7,621 bases of DNA from Deltaproteobacteria bacterium (GTDB lineage Bacteria > Desulfobacterota > DSM-4660 > Desulfatiglandales > HGW-15). Positions 1-5,454 of this stretch are shown piece after piece. The translations under genes were made by a program, and so were the position numbers. Position 1 is the first letter of the stretch; each line of letters starts with the position of its first letter. The DNA is taken from NCBI GenBank assembly GCA_024641835.1, contig JAHECH010000188.1, forward strand, positions 1 to 7,621. Reading direction: 5' to 3'. The notes below the pieces were generated by a model that saw nothing but the letters and a program-made list of their open reading frames with translations, was not told the origin of the DNA and searched no databases.

Positions 1-579
1 GATGTCCAGCTCCGCACGGACACCCGGGCTGAACTTAAACAGCTCCAGCGAAAATTCGGGATCACGACGCTCTATGTGACCCATGACCAGACCGAAGCCA
101 TGACCCTGGGTGATCGTATCGCCCTGCTGAAAGACGGCTCCCTGCTCCAGGTGGGCACTCCCCGGGAGATGTACGAGAAACCCGAGACCCCCTTTGCCGC
201 CACTTTCATCGGCTCTCCTCCCATGAACCTTTTCCCTGCTGAGGTCACGGAGCAACAGGGCGAAACCTCCATCGTGTTTGGCGGGGCACGGCTGAGAGTG
301 CCGGAGGGAAAAGAGAAATTCCTTAGAAAAGCAAGAGTCCTCCTGGGGATTCGGCCGGAGCATATCTCTTTGAAACCGGAAGCAGCAGGGCAGGGTCCTC
401 TCCCCGGTCTCATAGAAGCGGTTGAGCCTCTGGGAAGAGAGAACCTCTATCACGTGAGCACAGAATGCGGTGATCTCCTGGTCTTGGATTCAGAGGAGAG
501 ATTCGAGGTGGATCAAAAGGTTCATCTTTTGCTCGACGCGAAACGGCTTCATTTCTTTGATCTCGGTCATCACGACTGA
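1..579 (+). CDS. ABC sugar/glycerol-3-phosphate-type importer ATP-binding protein, C-terminal part (MalK/UgpC family), partial at window start
   Basis: The frame is open from base 1 and ends at TGA 577-579, giving 192 residues with the N-terminus outside the window. Near the start is a D-x-Q-L-R segment, then the H-loop YVTHDQTEAMT with switch histidine at visible residue 28, and the family signature GTPREMYEKPETPFAATFIG. These are hallmarks of the MalK/UgpC/MsmK subfamily of ATPases that energise CUT1-type carbohydrate importers at the inner face of the membrane. From about visible residue 70 the protein forms a TOBE-type regulatory domain, including the typical LGIRPEHI. Walker A, Q-loop and the ABC signature would lie upstream. 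The substrate cannot be told from this part. No transporter partner lies downstream, so this is probably the last gene of its operon. The family call is firm; the substrate is unknown. Confidence 0.95.
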   Translation, partial: DVQLRTDTRAELKQLQRKFGITTLYVTHDQTEAMTLGDRIALLKDGSLLQVGTPREMYEKPETPFAATFIGSPPMNLFPAEVTEQQGETSIVFGGARLRVPEGKEKFLRKARVLLGIRPEHISLKPEAAGQGPLPGLIEAVEPLGRENLYHVSTECGDLLVLDSEERFEVDQKVHLLLDAKRLHFFDLGHHD

Positions 580-1014
580 ACGAACTCTGCTGCATAGTCC
601 TTCCGGCAAACACTCCTCGGTGCTTTCACTTGCGCTAACATCCCCCACGAGCACACGCCGGGCTCCGAGCCAGCTCAGCAACTCACATCAAAGGCTCTTC
701 AGGGGTGCTTCAATTACAGAACGTGGCAAGCTACCTCAGGTTTCAAATCGCATGATTTCTATGGTGTATTATTCTCTTATCACAGGATTGGGTGCTCCGG
801 AAATCATTATTCATAACCGAGGCACGAGGAACCCATCCATTAGAGCCTGCCCCCGCTTTTGCTACTTTACAATCAAGGCACGGCAAAGTGCAATGCATGA
901 TTAGCCAGCCTATTTTTTTGGTTGACAAAAGTTGACAGATCGATTATCGTGAAAATCTGATCCATTTCAACTGCTATCCTGCTGACCAATAAGCTTGACA
1001 CACTCAGAGGCATT
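580..1014. other. Intergenic spacer without a convincing gene
   Basis: These 435 bases separate the transporter ATPase from the XRE/ImmA gene. Short open frames on both strands lack ribosome sites and have compositionally odd translations, and I recognise no protein family, tRNA or strong terminator hairpin. The only structured part is the A/T-richer last 100 bases, which hold repeated TTGACA boxes. Composition changes across this spacer, so it may contain the junction between core and acquired DNA. Confidence 0.6.
921..961 (+). promoter_or_regulatory. Putative promoter/operator of the XRE-ImmA/PIN cassette
   Basis: GTTGACA occurs at 921-927 and again at 931-937, a direct repeat with a 10-base period, so both copies face the same side of the helix. 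Each contains a perfect sigma70 -35 hexamer. TATCGT at 945-950 lies 17 bases after the first and TCTGAT at 956-961 lies 18 bases after the second; both are mediocre -10 boxes. A third TTGACA is at 995-1000, just before the start codon. XRE regulators of such cassettes commonly autorepress, so the repeated box could also be an operator; that part is inference. Confidence 0.4.
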
Positions 1015-2163
1015 ATGCAAAGCAAAGGCCCCGACAAGGAATTGAACATAAAGAAAATCACCGAGAGACTTGTCTCAATGGGGTTAACCCAGTCGAAATT
1101 GGCCTCAGAACTGGGTGTCTCTCGACAAATTATTTCAAACTGGTTGAAAAAAGAAAAATTCCCTCGTCCGGAAAAACTCTTGAGGTTAGCAAAACTTTTG
1201 AAACTTTCTTTTGATGAAACTGTGGTAAGAATAGCGGCTGAAGAGGAACCGATCATTGCTTTTAGAAAGAAGGGCGGGCATAAAATCTTAAAGGACTATA
1301 TCGAGTCCGCCAAGTACATGGGATCTCTTTTGGAAAAACTTGTGCCCTTTCTGCCCTTTGATCAATTTTCGCGACCTCCTTCCTTGATTGACCCGAACCA
1401 TGGGTATGAATACATTCATCAAGTGACCAAGGAAATAAGAAAAGAGATCTGTGCGACGGGGACATCGGAGATTCTCTTTCAAAGCCTCATATCTTTTTTC
1501 ATTCAGCATCATGGCGTTATTATCCCGGTTTTTTGGGGGAACAGAGATCAGCATGAAAATGCGTTGCACATTTACCTCCCCAAGTCCATGACAACATGGA
1601 TCTATCTGAACCTGGACAGCAGAATACACGATTTCAAATTCTGGATGGCGCACGAATTGGGACATGTCAAATCCCCTGATCTGAAAGGCGACGAAGCCGA
1701 GGATTTTGCGGACGCTTTTGCAGGAGCCCTTCTGATAGGCAAAGAAACTGCCGAAAACGAATATATTCAGATGCGCCGACTGCGCACTATCCCCAAACAG
1801 ATCAATCGGCTAAAGGAACTCGCCGAGAACCTGGTCGTTTCTCCCCTGACCGTCTACTATGAGATCAATATGTATGCGCGATACATAAACGAACCTGAAA
1901 TCGACCTTGAGACGAATAAAGCAATCTACAAGGCGACGGCCGTTTTTAACAGGCAGTTTCATACCGTTTCAGAGTATTTATTCGAAAACCAAAAACCTAC
2001 AGCCGCCGAATATATGTCCTGCTCGAAGAAGGTATTTCAAAGTCCCTTCTTTGACGCATTGATATCATTCCTAAAAGGTAGCAAGAAGTCTGCCGGGTTT
2101 GTCCAGAGTCTTCTCAACTTGCCGCTGGCAGATGCTCAATACATGTACGAAGAGCTATGCTAA
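1015..2163 (+). CDS. XRE-family HTH regulator fused to ImmA/IrrE-type zinc metallopeptidase (antitoxin-like)
   Basis: A 382-residue protein with two parts. Residues 12-68 are a classic lambda-repressor/XRE helix-turn-helix (GLTQSKLASELGVSRQIISN, then the third-to-fifth helices). The C-terminal half carries the metallopeptidase motif HELGH (H213, E214, H217), followed by an acidic stretch and FAGALL (E229 is the likely third zinc ligand), as in COG2856/ImmA-IrrE proteins. In known members the peptidase cleaves or inactivates a repressor or partner, and fused XRE-COG2856 proteins are recurrent partners of toxin genes. The ATG is preceded by AGAGG at 1006-1010. The gene ends with TAA directly followed by the ATG of a PIN-like gene, so the two are co-transcribed. 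The likely role is to bind the upstream repeats and control the partner nuclease. Domain calls are strong; the antitoxin role is inferred. Confidence 0.9.
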   Translation: MQSKGPDKELNIKKITERLVSMGLTQSKLASELGVSRQIISNWLKKEKFPRPEKLLRLAKLLKLSFDETVVRIAAEEEPIIAFRKKGGHKILKDYIESAKYMGSLLEKLVPFLPFDQFSRPPSLIDPNHGYEYIHQVTKEIRKEICATGTSEILFQSLISFFIQHHGVIIPVFWGNRDQHENALHIYLPKSMTTWIYLNLDSRIHDFKFWMAHELGHVKSPDLKGDEAEDFADAFAGALLIGKETAENEYIQMRRLRTIPKQINRLKELAENLVVSPLTVYYEINMYARYINEPEIDLETNKAIYKATAVFNRQFHTVSEYLFENQKPTAAEYMSCSKKVFQSPFFDALISFLKGSKKSAGFVQSLLNLPLADAQYMYEELC

Positions 2164-2733
2164 ATGCTCTCCTGCAATATCATCGTAGATTCCTGTTCTT
2201 ATTTCAGACTTGCCCATAGCATTCGTCCGCTATTGAAAATCCCTTTTGGAAGAGAAAAACACTGCCTTGGCGTCATACAGGAATTAGATAAAGAGTATGA
2301 GAGAAGTTCAACCCTAAAAAACAAGTTTTACTGGGTCAGCCAACAGGAATATAGCGATAACAGAAAGGACTGTTTTTCCCCAAATCCAAGACAGCGTTCG
2401 AAAATCAACCATGCCTTTTTCTTCATCAGAGAGTTTGTCAGAGATAGTCAATTCAGCGTTTCCGAGGTGGATATCATTGGATTGGCATACGCCTATGTGC
2501 TGAAAATCCCGGTTGTAACTGATGATTCAGAGATGTCGGAGGTCGCAACGGAATTCGAAATCAAGACATACAAGACCTTGGAACTCATGAAATTGATGAT
2601 GGATAGTGGGCTTGTGAACATGAAGCAGATCAGGTCAATAGTGTCTTACTGGGCCTATCAGAATGATAAGCCCAAATCATTTCGGAAGGACTTCAAAAGG
2701 ATATTTTCGGAAGACCCGCCTGGGCCTGGGTAG
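2164..2733 (+). CDS. PIN-like nuclease, probable toxin/effector partner of the XRE-ImmA protein
   Basis: A 189-residue protein whose ATG directly follows the upstream TAA. GAAGAG at 2149-2154, inside the previous gene, serves as ribosome site. The pattern fits a PIN domain: an N-terminal beta strand ending in an acid (NIIVDS, D9), a second acid in a helix (VIQELDKEY, E40), then SEVDIIGLAYAYVLKIPVVTDD with D103 and D120/D121. Together these could form the usual metal-binding acidic cluster of PIN RNases. The last 50 residues after the core are basic and helical. PIN-like proteins commonly sit beside XRE/ImmA proteins in predicted toxin-antitoxin loci. The core is longer than in VapC (about 130 residues), with an insertion around residues 50-90, so it is a divergent member. 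The C-terminal SEDPPGPG lies 41 bases from the end of an hsdS remnant on the other strand, so the end may be affected by the junction. The fold is likely; toxicity is inferred. Confidence 0.72.
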   Translation: MLSCNIIVDSCSYFRLAHSIRPLLKIPFGREKHCLGVIQELDKEYERSSTLKNKFYWVSQQEYSDNRKDCFSPNPRQRSKINHAFFFIREFVRDSQFSVSEVDIIGLAYAYVLKIPVVTDDSEMSEVATEFEIKTYKTLELMKLMMDSGLVNMKQIRSIVSYWAYQNDKPKSFRKDFKRIFSEDPPGPG

Positions 2734-2774
2734 CGGCACAATGTCTTTGAGCTTTCCCCAGAGGACATCGGGGG

Positions 2775-3089
2775 TCATAGTTCACTCGTAAAGGCGCTGT
2801 CGAGAATGCTGGGGAGCAGGGCGTCGAGTTCGGCGGAAGTCTAAGCTTGGAGAGCTTTCAAATGGCCAACCCTTTTTTGGAGATAACCAAATCTCTCAAT
2901 TATTCTGAACTGTTGATCGATCCCCGGCAAAGGAAATGCTATGCCTCTCACATGTTGTTGGTTTAGTGTGGCCATCCCACATTGCTGTTTAAGTTGCTCT
3001 CGATAATAGCGCTTCACCGGATTAGAATTCAAAACAACAGCTGCGTATGCACCTGAGACTTTGTCACCCCTGAATGTGGAGTTTGGTAT
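2775..3089 (-). pseudogene. hsdS: Remnant of type I restriction-modification specificity subunit (hsdS), 3' end, with internal stop
   Basis: Read on the - strand, this frame gives a typical HsdS C-terminus: LNSNPVKRYYREQ, then GMATLNQQHVRGIAFPLPGI, then DQQFRIIERFGYLQKRVGHL. These correspond to the conserved end of the second target-recognition domain and the following long helix. After LKALQA there is an in-frame TAG (2841-2843), yet the same frame continues with TSAELDALLPSILDSAFTSEL and a TGA at 2775-2777. That is exactly how intact HsdS proteins end, so the TAG is a nonsense mutation or readthrough site within a once normal gene. At the 5' side the frame hits TAA at 3090-3092 and no start or first recognition domain is present. 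The segment 3093-3211 may be further frame-disrupted hsdS sequence, but I cannot recognise it. HsdM and HsdR are not in the window. Confidence 0.85.
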
Positions 3090-3213
3090 TTAAGGCAGAG
3101 AACGGCACAATAACTCGTGTCCATGTACCTGTGGTCTTTTGTAATCGGCTTACAGGTCAGTAAGTCATATCCAAGTATTATGAGGACCTTGATGCTTTCA
3201 GGAAATGGCAAGT

Positions 3214-3252
3214 TGTGTTGTGAGTTTGGTTATGCTGTGAGTTTTTAGATCC
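3214..3252 (+). repeat. Left terminal repeat candidate, two tandem 17-bp near-copies
   Basis: Units 3214-3230 and 3231-3247 match at 12 of 17 positions and share TGTGAGTTT. Both resemble the inverted right end at 7609-7621 (TATGTTGCGAGTT on the - strand). They lie directly at the edge of the hsdS-side sequence, where a mobile-element end would be expected. Confidence 0.5.
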
Positions 3253-3263
3253 TTCCATATAAT
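3235..3263 (+). promoter_or_regulatory. Candidate promoter of the mobile-element operon, overlapping the left end repeat
   Basis: A perfect -10 hexamer TATAAT lies at 3258-3263. Seventeen bases upstream is CTGTGA (3235-3240), a poor -35 match that overlaps the left terminal repeat. If real, recombinase bound at the end repeat would occlude the promoter and make expression self-limiting. The 14-base unit containing the -10 recurs 35 bases downstream. Confidence 0.35.
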
Positions 3264-3302
3264 TCTTCCAAGCGCCTTAAGTAATCTCTCCATGTAATTC
3301 TT
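3254..3302 (+). repeat. Subterminal direct repeat pair (14 bp, 13 identical)
   Basis: TCCATATAATTCTT at 3254-3267 and TCCATGTAATTCTT at 3289-3302 differ at one base and are spaced 35 bases apart. They lie between the left end repeat and the first element gene. Subterminal repeats near the ends of recombinase elements can be accessory protein sites; that role is inference. Confidence 0.55.
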
Positions 3303-3348
3303 TTTATTGCCTATGTAGTTGTCTGGTCATATGCCATTTTCTCTGAGT

Positions 3349-3356
3349 GGGAGAAG
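3349..3356 (+). promoter_or_regulatory. Ribosome binding site deciding the start of the zinc-ribbon gene
   Basis: GGGAGAAG sits directly before two in-frame ATGs, at 3357 and 3363. The GGGAG core (3349-3353) is 3 bases from the first and 9 bases from the second, so spacing favours 3363. Confidence 0.55.
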
Positions 3357-3809
3357 ATGGTGATGGAACACATCCTCTGTGTTTATTGCGGTGATTTTTT
3401 TGATTCCAGCCCGAGGCACAAAAACCAGACCGCATGCAAAAAGGTCACGTGTCAAAGGGCAAAAAAAGCTGGCTGGCAAAGACATAAAATGAAAACGGAT
3501 GCGGACTACCGGTTCAACCAGAAGCTGAGTCAGAGGCAATGGATTGAGGCAAATCCCGCTTATTGGGAACAATACCGCAAGAGAAACCCCGTGAAAGTTG
3601 AGAGAAACCGCATTCTTCAGGTCGTACGGAACCGCCGAGCCAGATCTCTCCAGAGGGATGAGAAGGTGGATCCTTTGCTGATTGCAAAGATGGATACGTC
3701 AGAATCCGATAATTTTGAGGTGCTTGGGCAGTTTTGGATGGTTCCAGTGATTGCAAAGATGGCTGCGTTAAAAGTCAATTTATTAAAGATACCCGTTCAT
3801 TACCCTTGA
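3357..3809 (+). CDS. Small zinc-ribbon-like, basic protein of the mobile element; probable C-terminal frameshift
   Basis: A 150-residue frame (148 if ATG 3363 is used). The N-terminus has CVYCGDFF and then C27-x4-C32 (with C8 and C11 a four-cysteine zinc-ribbon-like knuckle), followed by a long basic segment (CQRAKKAGWQRHK; RNPVKVERN; RNRRARSLQR) with WIEANPAYW in the middle. This suggests a DNA-binding accessory protein. I know similar proteins only as hypothetical genes near recombinases and cannot name a function. The C-terminal third holds two in-frame copies of an [L/V]IAKM[D/A] motif encoded by a 22-base DNA repeat. A third DNA copy at 3808-3829 encodes the same motif only in the next frame: one extra C in the CCC run at 3803-3805 would extend the protein through PLIAKMDALGHGIKP to TGA 3848-3850. 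The annotated end at 3809 is thus probably a frameshifted end. It is not an IS transposase. Confidence 0.65.
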   Translation: MVMEHILCVYCGDFFDSSPRHKNQTACKKVTCQRAKKAGWQRHKMKTDADYRFNQKLSQRQWIEANPAYWEQYRKRNPVKVERNRILQVVRNRRARSLQRDEKVDPLLIAKMDTSESDNFEVLGQFWMVPVIAKMAALKVNLLKIPVHYP

Positions 3810-3829
3810 TTGCAAAGATGGACGCGTTA
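3680..3829 (+). repeat. Three copies of a 22-bp direct repeat upstream of the recombinase genes
   Basis: Copies at 3680-3701, 3749-3770 and 3808-3829 all begin with the identical 14-mer GATTGCAAAGATGG. They end similarly: ATACGTCA, CTGCGTTA and ACGCGTTA. Start-to-start distances are 69 and 59 bases. The first two are in frame with each other in the zinc-ribbon gene; the third is one base out. They may be protein repeats, recombinase or regulator binding sites, or both. Identity is too short and spacing too irregular for CRISPR. Confidence 0.85.
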
Positions 3830-3889
3830 GGACATGGAATCAAACCATGATAATCCAGCGGTCGATCCTCACAAAAACGAGGCGCGGCC

Positions 3890-4291
3890 ATGGTCAGAAA
3901 AAAAATTATCAATCCCAAGCGGATCAGACGCATTGACGGGGGCTTCAGTTTTATCCCTCACCGTTTTCTCATCGATGGCTTTTTGGCCTCTCTCAGCCAG
4001 AAAGAGTTTCTTTTGTATTTTTTCCTTGTCATGGCTTCTGATCGCAATGGCCTCTCCTTTTACGCCTATGATGCGATCTGCTCCCTGGTTCAGCTTTCTG
4101 TGGAGGACTATATCAAAGCCAGAGACGGCTTGATCAAGAAAGACCTGATTGCTTTTGACGGGACCTTGTTTCAAGTTCTGGATCTCCCTGAAAGCCCCGT
4201 CCTGAAAGCTGTACAGGGCTCTGATCGGGGAGAAGACCGATCTCAGATTGCAGCCCTTATCCAACAATCCCTTGGGGAGGGGAGAAGGTGA
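3890..4291 (+). CDS. Winged-helix-like DNA-binding accessory protein of the mobile element
   Basis: A 133-residue protein. It starts at ATG 3890 with GAGG at 3879-3882, seven bases upstream. After a basic N-terminus (VRKKIINPKRIRR), residues 18-98 resemble the winged helix-turn-helix of replication-initiator and DnaD-like proteins: FSFIPHRFLIDGFLASLSQK, a hydrophobic helix EFLLYFFLVMASDRNG, then FYAYDAICSLVQLSVEDYIK, ARDGLIKKDLIAFDG and a final strand FQVLDLP. The last 30 residues are polar. The gene overlaps the first recombinase by four bases (GTGA), so it is translationally coupled to it. Likely roles are an architectural or directionality factor, or repressor, for the recombinases. It could instead be a vestigial replication protein. 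The fold is inferred by pattern only. Confidence 0.7.
   Translation: MVRKKIINPKRIRRIDGGFSFIPHRFLIDGFLASLSQKEFLLYFFLVMASDRNGLSFYAYDAICSLVQLSVEDYIKARDGLIKKDLIAFDGTLFQVLDLPESPVLKAVQGSDRGEDRSQIAALIQQSLGEGRR
4276..4280 (+). promoter_or_regulatory. Strong ribosome site supporting a GTG start for recombinase A
   Basis: GGAGG lies 7 bases before GTG 4288, within GGGGAGGGGAG near the end of the winged-helix gene. It justifies GTG rather than the later ATG at 4315. Confidence 0.7.
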
Positions 4292-5454
4292 GCGATAAGG
4301 ACGGCAGCCTCCTGATGGAAGTGATCCTGGACTATACAGGATCACTCAAGTCCCTGGAGACATCCGCTCATCTGCGCCATACCCGGATCCTGAGGGACTT
4401 TGCCGTTTATGTGATCCATAAGGGCGTAAGTTGGGATGAGATGTTCACCTACAAAACCATTGAGGACTTTCAAACCTACTGTGGGTATAAGGGGGTCTCC
4501 AGTGCACTCATGGGATTATCCGATTATCTCTTTAGCCGGGGAAAAATCGATCAGCCCTTTCAGCTCTCGAAGCCAAGGCCCCCTCTGCCGGACGTTTACG
4601 AAGAATATCGTCTCTACCACGCTCAGAGTCTGGAGAGTTCCCCTGGACTAATCAGACGGATCAGAAGAGTCCTGGGCCCCTTTCATGAGTATCTGGAGAA
4701 AAATGGCATTCTCCTTTCAAAGCTCAAGATCGAACATTGCGATGCCTTCATGGCAACGTTCAAAGTGTCGGACTATAGCCGCAGGCTCTACCGTTGTTGC
4801 CTCAGAGGTTTTCTAAAGTACCTCTATCGTGAAAAGGGGATCCTCAAAAGGGACCTGGCACCGCTTCTTGTGGGGCCTCCTCAGTTTGCTCAAAGAAGGC
4901 TGCCCAAGTTTTTGCGTCCAAAACAGGTGAAGAAACTCTTTGCCTCTTTGAAGCTTTCCACCCACACACAGATCCGAACCTATGCCATGGTGCACCTGGC
5001 TTCCTCTCTGGGCCTGAGGCCCGCCGAGATCAGCAAGATCACCTTAGACGATATCTCTTTCCAGCAGGGAGAACTCACCCTAAGAGAAAGAAAAGGGGGC
5101 GAGCTCATCACCCTGCCTCTTCCTGAAAACACCATCAAGGCGATCGCTCTATACGTGAGCAAAGGAAGACCTCAGAGTCCATCGAGGCGCCTTTTCCTCA
5201 TTCATCACTTCCCCTACCGCCCTGTCGGTTCCAACAATGTGGTTGGATCTATCAGAGAAGCCATGAAACAGGCGGGGCTCCCCTCGTCGGCCTACTGGCT
5301 CAGGCATACCTATGCTCAGAATCTCCTCGTCATGGGACGCTCCATCTATGAGGTCAAAGAGATGTTGGGGCATCAAAACATCCAGTCCACCCATAGATAT
5401 CTTCATATCGACGCCAAGCTTATGAGGAAGGTGCTCTTCAATGAAGAACTTTGA
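4288..5454 (+). CDS. Tyrosine recombinase/integrase A of the trio (RitA-like), atypical box II
   Basis: A 388-residue protein that would cut and rejoin DNA through a phosphotyrosine intermediate. The catalytic domain spans about 207-388: arginine I in LGLRPAEI (R244), beta-hairpin lysine in ERKGG (K269), box II YWLRHT (R339), LGHQNIQSTHRYLHI with H362 and nucleophile Y371. The residue normally His three before R339 is Tyr336, so the set reads R-K-Y-R-H-Y. The N-terminal part is long: residues 102-185 are a SAM-like core-binding domain, and residues 10-87 look like a second, diverged copy, each ending in a similar helix (ALMGLSDYLFSRGKI versus CLRGFLKYLYREKGI). The GTG start overlaps the winged-helix gene by 4 bases, and the 3' end overlaps recombinase B by 14. 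The family is certain; RIT membership rests on gene order. Confidence 0.93.
   Translation: MSDKDGSLLMEVILDYTGSLKSLETSAHLRHTRILRDFAVYVIHKGVSWDEMFTYKTIEDFQTYCGYKGVSSALMGLSDYLFSRGKIDQPFQLSKPRPPLPDVYEEYRLYHAQSLESSPGLIRRIRRVLGPFHEYLEKNGILLSKLKIEHCDAFMATFKVSDYSRRLYRCCLRGFLKYLYREKGILKRDLAPLLVGPPQFAQRRLPKFLRPKQVKKLFASLKLSTHTQIRTYAMVHLASSLGLRPAEISKITLDDISFQQGELTLRERKGGELITLPLPENTIKAIALYVSKGRPQSPSRRLFLIHHFPYRPVGSNNVVGSIREAMKQAGLPSSAYWLRHTYAQNLLVMGRSIYEVKEMLGHQNIQSTHRYLHIDAKLMRKVLFNEEL

Noticed and set aside
470..904. 144-residue open frame crossing the end of the ABC ATPase gene
   Set aside because: It overlaps the TOBE-coding end in another frame and its translation looks non-coding.
2841..3032. Separate 63-residue gene on the - strand
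   Set aside because: It is only the stretch between a TTG and the nonsense TAG of the hsdS remnant; the homology continues on both sides.
3680..3829. The three 22-bp repeats as a small CRISPR array
   Set aside because: Repeats are not identical, distances differ (69 and 59), they lie in an open frame whose peptide also repeats, and no cas gene is near.
3834..4133. 99-residue open frame starting at ATG 3834
   Set aside because: It is a shadow frame of the winged-helix gene; ATG 3890 has the ribosome site and gives the domain-like product.
3869..4345. 158-residue open frame on the - strand
   Set aside because: It lies fully opposite the winged-helix gene, has no recognisable domain and no ribosome site.
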